Shown: positions 9,901 to 17,244, counted from the stretch's first letter. The stretch is 42,385 bases of DNA from a bacterium (GCA_027484025.1 JAIXTI010000043.1:1-42385); one strand, 5' to 3'. Notes: generated from the letters alone by a model not told the origin. Program-made: numbers and translations.

Positions 9901-10081
9901 CGGGGAGCGCGTCAATGGCACGCTCGACCACGCGCGAGAGGTGGAGCGCGAGCCGGTCGGCCGCATCGGCGTCTCGCAGAGCAATGCGTTCGGCACTGAG
10001 ATGCGATTCCAGCGCTTCAAGGTCCCGCTCCAACAGGCGTGTGACGAGACGCTCGTGGAGACCGCGGGTGAGTCGGGGCAT
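6989..10081 (-). CDS. PLD nuclease / SF2 helicase / DUF3427 protein, SauUSI-like type IV restriction enzyme
   Basis: 1030 aa from ATG 10081; a GTG at 10201 is in frame but the added 40 residues look non-coding. Domain order: N-terminal helical region; phospholipase-D nuclease domain with H218-A-K220 and G-S-S-N239; superfamily II helicase with Walker A (A-T-G-T-G-K342-T), D430-E-F-H box and the Q-Q-L-G-R-G-L-R-K motif VI; and a C-terminal third matching DUF3427 in position. This is the architecture of SauUSI, a Staphylococcus enzyme that cuts DNA containing 5-methyl or 5-hydroxymethyl cytosine using ATP. One HxK motif implies dimerisation for cleavage. No methyltransferase or specificity gene is nearby, as expected for a type IV enzyme. 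Target modification here is unknown. Confidence 0.85.
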   Translation of the reverse strand: MPRLTRGLHERLVTRLLERDLEALESHLSAERIALRDADAADRLALHLSRVVERAIDALPDKQRAALGADLTRRLIAELTRDQTLEQFVDETPLEPPSSLRAINAALPDGHPETIAQPLIPLLDTTLLTNAPGEPSVGHQLHAEVASADRIDLVMAFIRRTGVRPLRDALMRHVEAGRSLRVLTTVYTGSTEADALEMLQQLGADVRVSYDTTGTRLHAKAWLFHRESGFSTAYVGSSNLTHSAQVSGLEWNVRVSEARNRAVIEKLAAVFESYWQQPDFEPYDRERFASAIGRERPVLSLHLPPTEIRLEPFQERLLEQIALAREEGRHRNLLVSATGTGKTVMAAVDYARLRTRLPRARLLFIAHREEILTQAQATFAHALRDPSFGERWVSGDRPTRWEHVFASIQSLNANSLEQLDPAHFDVVIIDEFHHAAASSYERVLSRVQPRELLGLTATPERSDGLPILQWFDHRIGAELRLWDAIDQHRLVPFSYFGVTDSLDLSEIPWTRGRGYDSATLTGVITSTDVWARQVLKQCAEYLGPLNGVRALGFCVSVEHARYMARIFAEHGVSARSVDGSTPTAEREGALRALANGTVNVVFSVDLFNEGVDVPAVDTLLMLRPTDSPVLFVQQLGRGLRKAEGKSLCTVLDFVGQHRREFRFDRRLSALLGGSRKHVEQQVELGFPFLPAGCQMQLEPVAKERILASIRQSVPTRRAERARELAALARENEGITLSEYLEESGLSLEELYARPNDSWTGLREMAGLPIGDAGPYEAVLRRAIGRLLHVDDRERLDTWRTWLSTTHALDAEAQTREARLVRMLLTQVLETVADKAPTFAVGTELLRAHPAVCDEIVQLCDVLSQRVSHLSTPLGGLADVPLRVHARYSRREILVASGVGAGIEGRSWREGVLYAEHLPADLFVFTLDKTAGQFSPTTRYRDYAISRELIHWESQSTTRAGSNTGLRYQQHEARSSHVWLFARLTSEERAFTFLGPATYVSHAGEAPMAITWRLQHALPGDLFQAFAAAVA

Positions 10082-10275
10082 TGGGGTGTCTTTGGACGTG
10101 TTCCGGAATACAACCAATCGACCGCTGTTGTATTGAGCATGGTACGACGCGTCGCGGAGCTCGTCCAGGGCTGCTCCACGCCATTTGGAATGGAGCAACA
10201 CAGGCGCCGGTGATTGTCAGGACGCGCGTGTACTGTGTTGATCCCTTAGCAAACCAATCACGGCCGGGTCATCGT

Positions 10276-10482
10276 ATGAGCCACAGGGACTACTTCATCG
10301 TGCAGGTCGATGCTTTCAAGGGCGAACACACTCGAGTCGACGTGACGGATGGCGGTGGCCAACCAATTCATGCCGTGTACTGCATCGCCTGTCAGGACGA
10401 CAAAACCGGTGTTCTCTGCTTTGTCGATTACGGCTACGCGACGGTACGAGAGGCGAGAGATGCCTGGCCGCATGCGCAATGA
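10276..10482 (+). CDS. Small hypothetical protein (68 aa), divergent from the restriction gene
   Basis: Starts at ATG 10276 (M-S-H-R-D-Y-F); the open frame runs further upstream but those residues have no protein-like character. The 68 residues include C-I-A-C, a second Cys-containing strand and a C-terminal V-R-E-A-R-D-A-W helix, consistent with a small mixed alpha/beta fold; a metal site at the Cys pair is possible. I do not recognise a family. It is divergent from the SauUSI-like gene with 194 bases between starts, so it might be a linked accessory or immunity factor, but this is only positional. Confidence 0.5.
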   Translation: MSHRDYFIVQVDAFKGEHTRVDVTDGGGQPIHAVYCIACQDDKTGVLCFVDYGYATVREARDAWPHAQ

Positions 10483-10541
10483 AAGCACCGTCCTGAAGTT
10501 CCGTCAGGCCGACTCGACGAAAATCGCGCGGCCGCAACCCC

Positions 10542-11717
10542 CTACCGCCGCAACGGCTCCACCACCCGGTCCCAACCGTACACCCGCGCCACGCGCTCGG
10601 TGAGCTCGGCCATGACACGGCCACCCACACCACCGTTCGTCATCACCACCAGGCCGTAGCCGTTGCGCACGTGCCCCTCGATGTTGGCGGTGAACCCCCA
10701 GTTGCTGCCGCTGTGGTGGAAGTACCAGCCTTCACCGCGGTAGCTCAGCATCGGGCCCACGCCGAACGCGCCGGTGCCGACGGGCGTGAGCATTTCGCGC
10801 GCCGCTGCCTGGGTCAGCACCGCTCCACGCGGCCCTCGCGCGGCACGCTGAATTTCGATGACGAACCGCGCAAGATCCTCGGCGGTGGTCCAGAGGCCTG
10901 CGGCAGATTGCTCGGGATACACATGCCACGGCACATCCCCCATGCGGCGCCCCTGCACGCTGTGCGCGTGCGCAAGCCGAGTGTGCAGCGAATCGGGGGC
11001 GGGCTGCTCGAAGCCGCTGTTCGTCATGCCGAGTGGTGCGAGCACCCGCTCCCGCATCCACACGGCGAAGTCGCGCTGCGTGAGATCGGTAAGGGCGAGT
11101 TGCACGATGGTGCTTCCGCCCCCCGAGTACTTGAAGCGCGCGTACGGCGCACGCGCAAAGGTGACGGCACGGACGTTCGTGGGCCCTTCGCCCTTGATGA
11201 TCTGCACCAGCGTCGGGCGCGGCGCGCCGGGATCATACCCGGGAAAGCCGAGGCCATCGTCGGCGCCGGAGGTGTGGGACAGGAGCGAGCGCCACGTGAC
11301 CTTCTGTGTGCGAGTGAACTCCGAGTCCGGGACGCGCCACGACCGGAGCGTGCGGTTGATGTCGTCATCGAGTGCAAGCTTCCCGTCCTGCACCAGTCGC
11401 ATCACCGCGAGTGCCGTCACCGGCTTGCTGATCGACGCCGCCTGAAAGCGCGTACGCTCATCCACTCGGCGGCCCGTGGCAACATCGGCCACGCCGTACC
11501 CACGGGACCAGTGCACGGCGAAGTTGTGGATGACCGCGACGCTGATACCTGGCGTGTTGGCACGCGCGAGCAGTTCGTCGAGCGTGAGTCCGGCAACACC
11601 GGTATCACCAACGATGCGCGGCGATTCGATGCGCGCGCGGAGTGAGTCGGCCGATTGAGCCGATGCGACGGGCGCGCCGGCGACGGCGAGCAGGAGAGCG
11701 AGTAGGCGAGTGCGCAT
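10542..11717 (-). CDS. Secreted serine hydrolase (beta-lactamase/PBP class C type)
   Basis: 391 aa from ATG 11717, which gives a clean signal peptide (M-R-T-R then Leu/Ala-rich, ending A-S-A-Q); a start at 11753 would add 12 residues in front of it. All class C motifs are present: S95-I-S-K98 nucleophile, Y197-S-G199 and H335-S-G337. The sequence R-S-L-L-S-H-T-S-G near residue 143 is also characteristic. It is likely a periplasmic or extracellular esterase, D-aminopeptidase or carboxypeptidase; substrate is not predictable. It is the third serine hydrolase of this superfamily in the first 12 kb, but not adjacent to the others. Confidence 0.9.
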   Translation of the reverse strand: MRTRLLALLLAVAGAPVASAQSADSLRARIESPRIVGDTGVAGLTLDELLARANTPGISVAVIHNFAVHWSRGYGVADVATGRRVDERTRFQAASISKPVTALAVMRLVQDGKLALDDDINRTLRSWRVPDSEFTRTQKVTWRSLLSHTSGADDGLGFPGYDPGAPRPTLVQIIKGEGPTNVRAVTFARAPYARFKYSGGGSTIVQLALTDLTQRDFAVWMRERVLAPLGMTNSGFEQPAPDSLHTRLAHAHSVQGRRMGDVPWHVYPEQSAAGLWTTAEDLARFVIEIQRAARGPRGAVLTQAAAREMLTPVGTGAFGVGPMLSYRGEGWYFHHSGSNWGFTANIEGHVRNGYGLVVMTNGGVGGRVMAELTERVARVYGWDRVVEPLRR

Positions 11718-11860
11718 CTCCAGAATGTGAGCCCGGATGCGCTCGGGTGCCACTGCGCAATGGTCTTCAGGATTGTGACGGCACGCGTCCCCTTTAATGT
11801 TTCAGGAAAGACACGTACGACGCAGCGGTAATCAATGAGAAACGTCTGGAGAGAACCACA

Positions 11861-13030
11861 GTGAGCGAATTCAGCGAAAGCCTGCACTTCCGCCGCACCC
11901 CATTGCTTCCAGACGACGTGCTCCACGACGCCTTGCGCGCCAGCACGCTCACCGGCGCGTTACTGCCGCTCTCGGATAGCTGGCATGCCTTCGTCCCCTT
12001 CGAGACGTACGCGCCGGATAACAACCCGGACGGGGACATCGGCGCTCGGCTCTCGCTCATGGTGGGGGCACCGGTGCTGGAGTATCACTTCGCCGAGGAT
12101 GTGTATTGGGCGGTGCTGATCTGGAGCGAGGGCGAACTGGTCTCGGTGTACACCTGCCGGTTTCTGAGCCGCTCGCTTCGCATTGACGACAGCGAGCATG
12201 ACCCACAATGGCTCGAAGCGCTCCTGCCGGAAGGCGCGTCGGCCGATGCGCTCGCCCCGGTGCTCTATCCGGCCAAGCGGAAGGGCGACGCTGGTCGTGC
12301 GGCGGGAAAGCGCTTCGCCGAGGTGATGCAGCTGGGGAATGTCGAGTGGCTTGGACCCACCACGATTGCCGATCGACTGGACGAGATGGCGGACAGAGCG
12401 GGCGTGATCGTGCTCGGCAGTCCGCCACCGGCGGAACCGGTGGTGCGCATGCCGAAGCCGGTCAAATCGTTCGCGGCCGTGGAGCTCCCAAGCTCCGCGC
12501 TGACTGCTCGCGAAGCCGCCGTCAGGCTGGAGCCAATCGCCCGTGAGTGGGCACCGGACGCCAAGCTGTTCAGCGCAGTGGGTAGTGTGCTGGAGGGCGC
12601 GCCCGACGAGCGAGCTACAAAGGGCCCGTGGCTTGGTTCCGATGGCCGGACAACGCCGTTCGGCGGGTGGTCACTGTTGTTCCGTTCCGCGTCTCGTGCG
12701 CAGTGCCTGAACCTGTCGCTTCTCATCGAGTCTGCACAGCTGGTTCGAGTGGACGACGCGTTTAACTATCTGGGCTCCGTCGACGCGTTGCCTGAAGATT
12801 GGATTGATAGCGACGCCGTATCTCGCATAACGGAGCCGATGTACCTCGCATGGCGCACGACTACCACGACTCGGCTACAGGATCGGGTGATGCAACTCAG
12901 CCAGACCAAGCAGGGCGCTATCTGGAGAGTCAACTACATGTGCACCCAAGACGAAATGAGACGACGGGATTTCCAGATCACGCTGCACGCCACCACCGGT
13001 GAGGTGATCGATGTTGTCTCCACTGACTGA
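11861..13030 (+). CDS. Hypothetical protein, 389 aa, no recognised family
   Basis: Starts at GTG 11861, with a purine-rich G-G-A-G-A-G about 8 bases upstream. There is no signal peptide or membrane segment, so it should be cytoplasmic. Two halves are separated by a Pro-rich linker near residue 190: an acidic, Trp-containing N-terminal half, and a C-terminal half that ends in a strand pattern (D-F-Q-I-T-L-H-A-T-T-G-E-V-I-D-V) like the last repeat of PepSY-type or barrel-like modules. Pro/Ala-rich linkers and steady coding periodicity support a real gene. I do not recognise either half and assign no function. The next gene is a small lipoprotein on the same strand. Confidence 0.7.
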   Translation: MSEFSESLHFRRTPLLPDDVLHDALRASTLTGALLPLSDSWHAFVPFETYAPDNNPDGDIGARLSLMVGAPVLEYHFAEDVYWAVLIWSEGELVSVYTCRFLSRSLRIDDSEHDPQWLEALLPEGASADALAPVLYPAKRKGDAGRAAGKRFAEVMQLGNVEWLGPTTIADRLDEMADRAGVIVLGSPPPAEPVVRMPKPVKSFAAVELPSSALTAREAAVRLEPIAREWAPDAKLFSAVGSVLEGAPDERATKGPWLGSDGRTTPFGGWSLLFRSASRAQCLNLSLLIESAQLVRVDDAFNYLGSVDALPEDWIDSDAVSRITEPMYLAWRTTTTTRLQDRVMQLSQTKQGAIWRVNYMCTQDEMRRRDFQITLHATTGEVIDVVSTD

Positions 13031-13097
13031 GCGCCACCGCACCTCAGCCGATCACGTTCCCCAATTCCTTATGGTCCCCCTTCTCAATCCAATGCAC

Positions 13098-13520
13098 ATG
13101 CGCACACCACCAACGATCCGAAGTTCTCGTGCGGCACTCCTGGTACTGCTCGCGCTCACCGCAGGGTGCGGTTCGGACGACCTCACCTGTCCCCTGGCCG
13201 GCGACATCACCGGGCTCACCGTCGAACTCTCGGCGGTACCCGTCGGTCCGTTCACGGTCGAGATCGGGGTGCCCATCATTTCGCCGTCGCTTCCGGTGTC
13301 GTACACCTATCGCTGCGATGGTGGGCCACAGTGCCGTACCAGGACCATACGGTTCCCCGGACTGATTGCCACTTACCTTACCGTTCGTGTCACCACAGAG
13401 CGCGGCGTCCGCAACACGACACCGCCGCAGCCGGTGAAATACATCGACACGTATCCCAACGGCAGGGCATGCGAACCGCGTTCGACGACCGCCACGGTGC
13501 AAGCGGCAATTCCTGAGTGA
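13098..13520 (+). CDS. Small putative lipoprotein
   Basis: 140 aa from ATG 13098; ATG codons at 13071 and 13092 are alternatives, and all lead into the same signal peptide. A hydrophobic run ends in the lipobox L-T-A-G-C, so the mature protein should be a lipid-anchored periplasmic or outer-membrane protein. The mature part holds several strands and four further Cys residues (D-L-T-C-P, Y-R-C-D, Q-C-R-T and A-C-E), which may form two disulfides. No family recognised. It precedes the HtrA-like cluster by 144 bases. Confidence 0.7.
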   Translation: MRTPPTIRSSRAALLVLLALTAGCGSDDLTCPLAGDITGLTVELSAVPVGPFTVEIGVPIISPSLPVSYTYRCDGGPQCRTRTIRFPGLIATYLTVRVTTERGVRNTTPPQPVKYIDTYPNGRACEPRSTTATVQAAIPE

Positions 13521-13552
13521 CCGGACGCGGCCGTTCGAGCTGACGACATCGG

Positions 13553-13570
13553 ACTGGCCAAGTGGCCAGT
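13553..13570. promoter_or_regulatory. Inverted repeat, possible operator ahead of the HtrA-like cluster
   Basis: ACTGGCCA-AG-TGGCCAGT is a perfect 8-bp inverted repeat with a 2-base centre, 95 bases before the first HtrA-like start. It lacks a T-tract, so a terminator for the upstream lipoprotein is less likely than a protein binding site. LuxR-type regulators bind dyads of about this length, and one is encoded in the cluster; the link is inference. Confidence 0.35.
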
Positions 13571-13664
13571 GTCCACCACCGCCACGCCCATCGATGATTC
13601 GGGAGCAGCACGCGCGGCACGCCGCGATCGTGCACACCGATTCTCCTTGCCGCGGGGCTCAACG

Positions 13665-14645
13665 ATGTCAGCATTTTCCGATTCTCCTTCTCTCACGCTG
13701 GCGGCGGTCTCCGATCAGCTGGCTCTGGCCGTCGAGCAGGCGGCGCATTCCGTCGTCGCGGTGCACGCGCGCGAACGTTTGGCGAGCACGGGTGTACACT
13801 GGCGGGATGGACTCATTGTCACCACCGCCGCCACGGTACGGCGCGACTCCGGTATTGAAGTCACGCTCCCGTCAGGCGAGCGCGTCTCGGCCACGCTCGT
13901 GGGTCGCGACATGACGAGCGATGTCGCGCTGCTGCGCCTCGACGGGGCGCACGCCCTTGCGCCGGCTACCATCGGCAATGCCGCGACGTTGCGTCCGGGG
14001 CACCTCGTGCTCGCGGTGGCCAGACTCGATGCCAGTGGTCCGCGCGTATCGTTCGGCGCGGTGAGCAGCGTGGGTGGGCCATGGCGGAGCTGGAAGGGCG
14101 GCGAATACACGCGTCGCGTGCAGTCGGGGCTGCAACTCTATCCGGGCTTTGGCGGGACGCCGCTCGTTGACGCGCATGGCCACGTGCACGGGATCAACTC
14201 CGGCGGGTTGAGTCAGCAGTTTGCGACGACCATTCCGGCGGAGAATGTCGAGCGCGTCATCGCGCAGCTGCAGGCCACCGGCTACGTCCCGCGCGGGTGG
14301 CTCGGCGCCGCCATGCAGGCGGCTCGCTTCCCCGATGCACATACCCGCGACGCGCTCGGACGCGATGGTGGTCTCCTGATTGTCGGTCTTGCCGATGGCG
14401 GTCCCGCCGCGCGCAGCGGTCTCTTGGTGGGTGACATCGTGCTGTCCGTGGATGGAACCGACGTGCACGAACCACACGATGTGCTCGATGCGCTCGAGCG
14501 CACCGCACCCGGACGCACGGTGACATTCGAACTGCTGCGGGGCGGTGTACGCACGACTCACACCGTGACTGTTGGCGAACGTCCGCGCGATGCAGGTCGC
14601 ACCGGCGGGCGTGGCCGCGGGCCTGGCAGAGGATCGCGGGGATGA
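13665..14645 (+). CDS. HtrA-like pseudoprotease with PDZ domain (catalytic His and Ser missing)
   Basis: 326 aa from ATG 13665; the frame is open to 13569 but the residues before are not protein-like. Residues about 10-205 follow the trypsin/DegP fold: strand motifs, the S-D86-V-A-L-L Asp motif and the P-G-x-G-G block are all recognisable. The catalytic His position, normally N-A-H-V, reads T-A-A56-T, and the catalytic Ser position, normally G-N-S-G-G-P, reads G-F-G163-G-T-P. The protein therefore should not be a serine protease. Residues about 215-305 form a PDZ domain (G-W-L-G, then P-A-A-R-S-G-L-L-V-G-D-I-V-L), and the tail is Gly/Arg-rich. There is no signal peptide or membrane segment. 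The stop overlaps the next start as ATGA. It may bind peptides or partner with the active neighbour. Confidence 0.85.
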   Translation: MSAFSDSPSLTLAAVSDQLALAVEQAAHSVVAVHARERLASTGVHWRDGLIVTTAATVRRDSGIEVTLPSGERVSATLVGRDMTSDVALLRLDGAHALAPATIGNAATLRPGHLVLAVARLDASGPRVSFGAVSSVGGPWRSWKGGEYTRRVQSGLQLYPGFGGTPLVDAHGHVHGINSGGLSQQFATTIPAENVERVIAQLQATGYVPRGWLGAAMQAARFPDAHTRDALGRDGGLLIVGLADGGPAARSGLLVGDIVLSVDGTDVHEPHDVLDALERTAPGRTVTFELLRGGVRTTHTVTVGERPRDAGRTGGRGRGPGRGSRG

Positions 14646-15295
14646 TGACCGCCGACTTACACAACCAGTCTGATGCCTTTGCCCGTGTCATCACGCGCGC
14701 GACCGACGGCGTGGTGCAGGTGGTGGCCGGCTCACGTGGCGTGCATCAGGGCGCTGGTGTCGTCTGGGCGCGCAACGGCGCGCGATGCCTCGTGATTTCC
14801 AACGCGCATGTGGCGACGGCATCGCCCGTCACCGTGACCGGGCGCGACGGTGTGCAGCGTGAGGCGCGTCTCGTTTCGCGCGATACGGCGCGCGACCTGG
14901 CGCTGCTGTACATCGACGATGCACCACCGTCGTGGCGACCCGTGAACACGTCGACGGCGACGCCTCGCGTGGGACAGGTGGTCATGGCCATCGGACATCC
15001 GCTCGGTGTGCGACATGCCGTCAGCACCGGCGTCGTGCATGCGCTTGGCCCGCTTGCCGATAGCGTGCCGCTCCCGTTACCTGCGCGGTCGCACCGCTGG
15101 GCGCAGCTCGACGTGCGGCTTGCGCCCGGCAATTCGGGTGGACCCGTCGTGGACCGCCACGGCACACTCATGGGTGTGAGCACGATGATCGTCGGCGGAC
15201 TCGGGCTCGCGATCCCTGCCAGTGATGTCGACCAGTTCGCACACAATGTCGGTGGGCCTGCGCTGCTGGGCCACGGCTGGACCCGCGAGGCGTAG
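14642..15295 (+). CDS. Trypsin-like serine protease without PDZ domain (intact triad)
   Basis: 217 aa, one protease domain only. The catalytic residues are all present: His56 in S-N-A-H-V-A, Asp85 in R-D-L-A-L-L, and Ser165 in A-P-G-N-S-G-G-P. They align residue for residue with the mutated positions of the preceding gene (Ala56, Asp86, Gly163), so the two arose from a common HtrA-like ancestor. There is no signal peptide or membrane anchor, so the location is probably cytoplasmic, which is unusual for this fold in Gram-negative cells. The start overlaps the upstream stop (ATGA), implying translational coupling and a roughly equal supply of both products. Confidence 0.88.
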   Translation: MMTADLHNQSDAFARVITRATDGVVQVVAGSRGVHQGAGVVWARNGARCLVISNAHVATASPVTVTGRDGVQREARLVSRDTARDLALLYIDDAPPSWRPVNTSTATPRVGQVVMAIGHPLGVRHAVSTGVVHALGPLADSVPLPLPARSHRWAQLDVRLAPGNSGGPVVDRHGTLMGVSTMIVGGLGLAIPASDVDQFAHNVGGPALLGHGWTREA

Positions 15296-15297
15296 CG

Positions 15298-15696
15298 ATG
15301 ACTGAGCGGCCGCATCTGCTGCGCATCTTCGTCGACGTCCGGGATCCCTGGGCACGTCGTGTGGTGCGCGACGCACTCTCACGTGAGACCACGGTACGCT
15401 TCGTGGCCTCCGCGAGTGCGGCTGATGTGGTCGTGGGCGAACGCCTTGAACGGGCCGCTCTTCCGACCGACTTGGCTCCCAGCACCAGCACGGCGAGTCA
15501 GTCACTCACCGATCGTGAACGCGACGTATTGCAGGCGCTTTCCGAAGGCATGAGCAACGGCGCCATCGCCGAGCAGTTGGGGATCTCGCGGAGCACCGTG
15601 AAGTTTCACTTGACGGCGCTCTTCGAGAAGTTGGGCGTGCGGCGTCGCGCCGAAGCGGTGGCGGCCGGTGTCAGGCGCGGTGATGTGCTGCTTTGA
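15298..15696 (+). CDS. Small LuxR-type DNA-binding regulator with degenerate receiver-like N-terminus
   Basis: 132 aa. The C-terminal 65 residues are a GerE/LuxR helix-turn-helix (L-T-x-R-E-R-D-V-L-Q-A-L-x-E-G-x-S-N, then I-S-R-S-T-V-K-F-H). The N-terminal ~60 residues start like a receiver domain (L-R-I-F-V-D-V-R-D-P, then R-R-V-V-R-D-A-L) but are half the usual 120 residues and lack the complete Asp/Thr/Lys phosphorylation set, so phosphorelay control is unlikely. It begins 2 bases after the protease stop and is clearly in the same operon. It may regulate the cluster itself, perhaps through the inverted repeat at 13553-13570. Confidence 0.85.
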   Translation: MTERPHLLRIFVDVRDPWARRVVRDALSRETTVRFVASASAADVVVGERLERAALPTDLAPSTSTASQSLTDRERDVLQALSEGMSNGAIAEQLGISRSTVKFHLTALFEKLGVRRRAEAVAAGVRRGDVLL

Positions 15697-15774
15697 CCGG
15701 TGCTCTCGCGTCGCGCATCGCCTCGAGGGACCAACTGGATTGCGTGATGCGTGCCCGTGCGCCACGCTTCGGTG

Positions 15775-16260
15775 ATGCGAAGGCTTCGCCCGTTTCTCGT
15801 TGTCGTTGCGCTGCTCGCCGCGTGCGGTGAAAGCGTCACCGGACTCCCGTTCTACGGACCACCGTTGCCGCGCGCGGCTAGCGGCCTCGCCAATGTGAAC
15901 GTCACGCTCATCGCGAGCGCTACAACCGTGTCACCAGGCGACAGCGTGGTGTTCTCGATTACCGCGACTAACCGATCGACCGTTCGTGTGCAGTTGGGCG
16001 AACAGTGCGGCCCCATGATGGACGTCGCGGTCCGCGCTCCGTCAGGCGTTGAACAGTCGGCGTTGGTAGGCGACCGGCCGAACGCGGTCTTTTCGTGCCC
16101 GCTGCCGTCAAACTTCTTTGCTGATCCCGGTGAGAGCCGCACGATTCAGGTTGCGTGGCGCGCTCCAGCTGTGTCCGGACGCTACGAGGCCCGCGGGGCG
16201 CTGCGCCGGCTCGACGGGTTGAGCAACGAGAGTACGCCGCTGGTAATCATCGTGCGTTGA
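15775..16260 (+). CDS. Putative lipoprotein with BsuPI/Ig-like domain
   Basis: 161 aa from ATG 15775; an earlier in-frame ATG at 15751 adds 8 residues ahead of the signal peptide. The signal sequence M-R-R-L-R-P-F-L-V-V-V-A-L-L-A-A-C has a clear lipobox. The mature part has the pattern V-S-P-G-D-S-V-V-F-S-I-T-A-T-N-R-S, followed near its end by a paired strand, which is typical of intracellular-proteinase-inhibitor (BsuPI)-like or CARDB-type beta sandwiches. Likely a lipid-anchored extracytoplasmic protein of unknown partner. It lies 78 bases after the LuxR gene, so it could be read through from the protease cluster. Confidence 0.75.
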   Translation: MRRLRPFLVVVALLAACGESVTGLPFYGPPLPRAASGLANVNVTLIASATTVSPGDSVVFSITATNRSTVRVQLGEQCGPMMDVAVRAPSGVEQSALVGDRPNAVFSCPLPSNFFADPGESRTIQVAWRAPAVSGRYEARGALRRLDGLSNESTPLVIIVR

Positions 16261-16318
16261 GGCGTTAGTTTTCGAAAGAACCAACGCGAATCATTGTTGC
16301 CCATCTCTCGAGTGCTCC

Positions 16319-16585
16319 ATGGCTGAATTTCTCCCCATTCTGTTGGTGCTGCTGTGGCCGCTCTTCTTGCTGAGCGCGTTGGGAGGCGCGGGCTATCTCG
16401 CGTGGCGCGCCGTCCGGGCGCTCGAAGCAAAGGGCGCGTCAGCTCCGGAACTCGTGGCGCTGCGTGAACGCGTCGAGCTGCTGGAAGAACAGCTCGAGGC
16501 GCAGAGCGCCGAACTCCGTCGCGTCGCCGACGGGCAACAGTTCACGGAGAAACTGCTGGAGAATCGAGCCGGGAAAGGACTCTGA
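16319..16585 (+). CDS. Small membrane protein with one TM helix and coiled coil
   Basis: 88 aa. Residues 4-32 form a single hydrophobic helix (Leu/Ala/Trp-rich) followed by a charged heptad-like stretch (L-R-E-R-V-E-L-L-E-E-Q-L-E) predicted to be a coiled coil. The layout resembles PspB-like small proteins, but I see no phage-shock genes near it and do not assign that name. The last codons overlap a 15-base sequence shared with the inverted repeat at 23351-23395. Confidence 0.7.
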   Translation: MAEFLPILLVLLWPLFLLSALGGAGYLAWRAVRALEAKGASAPELVALRERVELLEEQLEAQSAELRRVADGQQFTEKLLENRAGKGL

Positions 16586-16606
16586 CCCCTTCAGGAATTC
16601 CAAACT

Positions 16607-17002
16607 TTACAGCTTGAGCCGAACCAGTCGCTCGCGCATCCATGACGCCAGCGCGACTTCGGTGAGGGAACCGGCCGCGAGTGCAGTGACCACCTGCACC
16701 ACCTCCGTTTCGGAGGCGTCGAGGTCCTTCCCGTTCAGTCCGAGAATAATCATCGCGGCCAGGAACGCCGCCCGCTTGTTTCCGTCGTTGAACGGATGCG
16801 CTCTAGCCACACCGAACGCGTACGCGGCGGCCAGCGTCGCGAGGTCTGAATCCGGCTCGTAGTGGTACTTTTGCGGTGCCCGCGCCAATGCCGCCTCCAG
16901 CGCGTTTTCATCGCGAATGCCAGGCAGGCCGCCGTGTTCGCGTAGCTGGTCGAGATGCGCGGCGTCCAGCACGAGCCGCGGTACCCAGCGGGGCGTGGCC
17001 AT
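16607..17002 (-). CDS. doc: Doc-type toxin (Fic/DOC fold kinase)
   Basis: 131 aa. The Fic/Doc signature H69-P-F-N-D-G-N-K76-R is present with short Doc-like length and the A-L-E-A-A-L-A helix upstream. Known Doc proteins phosphorylate elongation factor EF-Tu and stop translation; here Gly74 takes the place of the usual Ala, as in some Fic proteins, so AMP transfer cannot be excluded. It follows the antitoxin gene with 3 bases between them, and the pair is one transcription unit on the minus strand. Confidence 0.88.
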   Translation of the reverse strand: MATPRWVPRLVLDAAHLDQLREHGGLPGIRDENALEAALARAPQKYHYEPDSDLATLAAAYAFGVARAHPFNDGNKRAAFLAAMIILGLNGKDLDASETEVVQVVTALAAGSLTEVALASWMRERLVRLKL

Positions 17003-17005
17003 GCC

Positions 17006-17233
17006 TTACTTCGCCAGTTCGCGCAGCGCGTTGCGGAACTTCTTCGCCGCGTGGGCGGCCACCGCGAGGCCCGCTTCTACATCCGGATCGTATGGCGTCA
17101 GCAGAATCCCGCGATCGGTCTCGATGGCGAGCACGCGGTCCCCTGCTTCGAGGTGCAGCCGCTCAGCCATGTCCTTCGGGATTGTCGCGCCGATCGAGCC
17201 GCCGACCTGACGGAGCGTAAGTTCGCGGACCAT
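17006..17233 (-). CDS. AbrB/MazE-type antitoxin
   Basis: 75 aa. Swapped-hairpin AbrB-type DNA-binding domain at residues 1-47: the pattern G-G-S-I-G-A-T-I-P-K-D-M, then A-G-D-R-V-L-A-I-E. The C-terminal 25 residues (A-A-H-A-A-K-K-F-R-N-A-L-R-E-L-A-K) are a likely helix that binds and blocks the Doc toxin. Canonical Doc is paired with Phd; an AbrB-type partner is a known alternative. It should repress its own promoter through the inverted repeats just upstream. Confidence 0.88.
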   Translation of the reverse strand: MVRELTLRQVGGSIGATIPKDMAERLHLEAGDRVLAIETDRGILLTPYDPDVEAGLAVAAHAAKKFRNALRELAK

Positions 17234-17244
17234 CGAATCCTCCG

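Noticed and set aside
16262..16287. Hairpin GCGTT...AACGC after the BsuPI-like lipoprotein gene
   Set aside because: Imperfect stem and no T-run; not strong enough to call a terminator.
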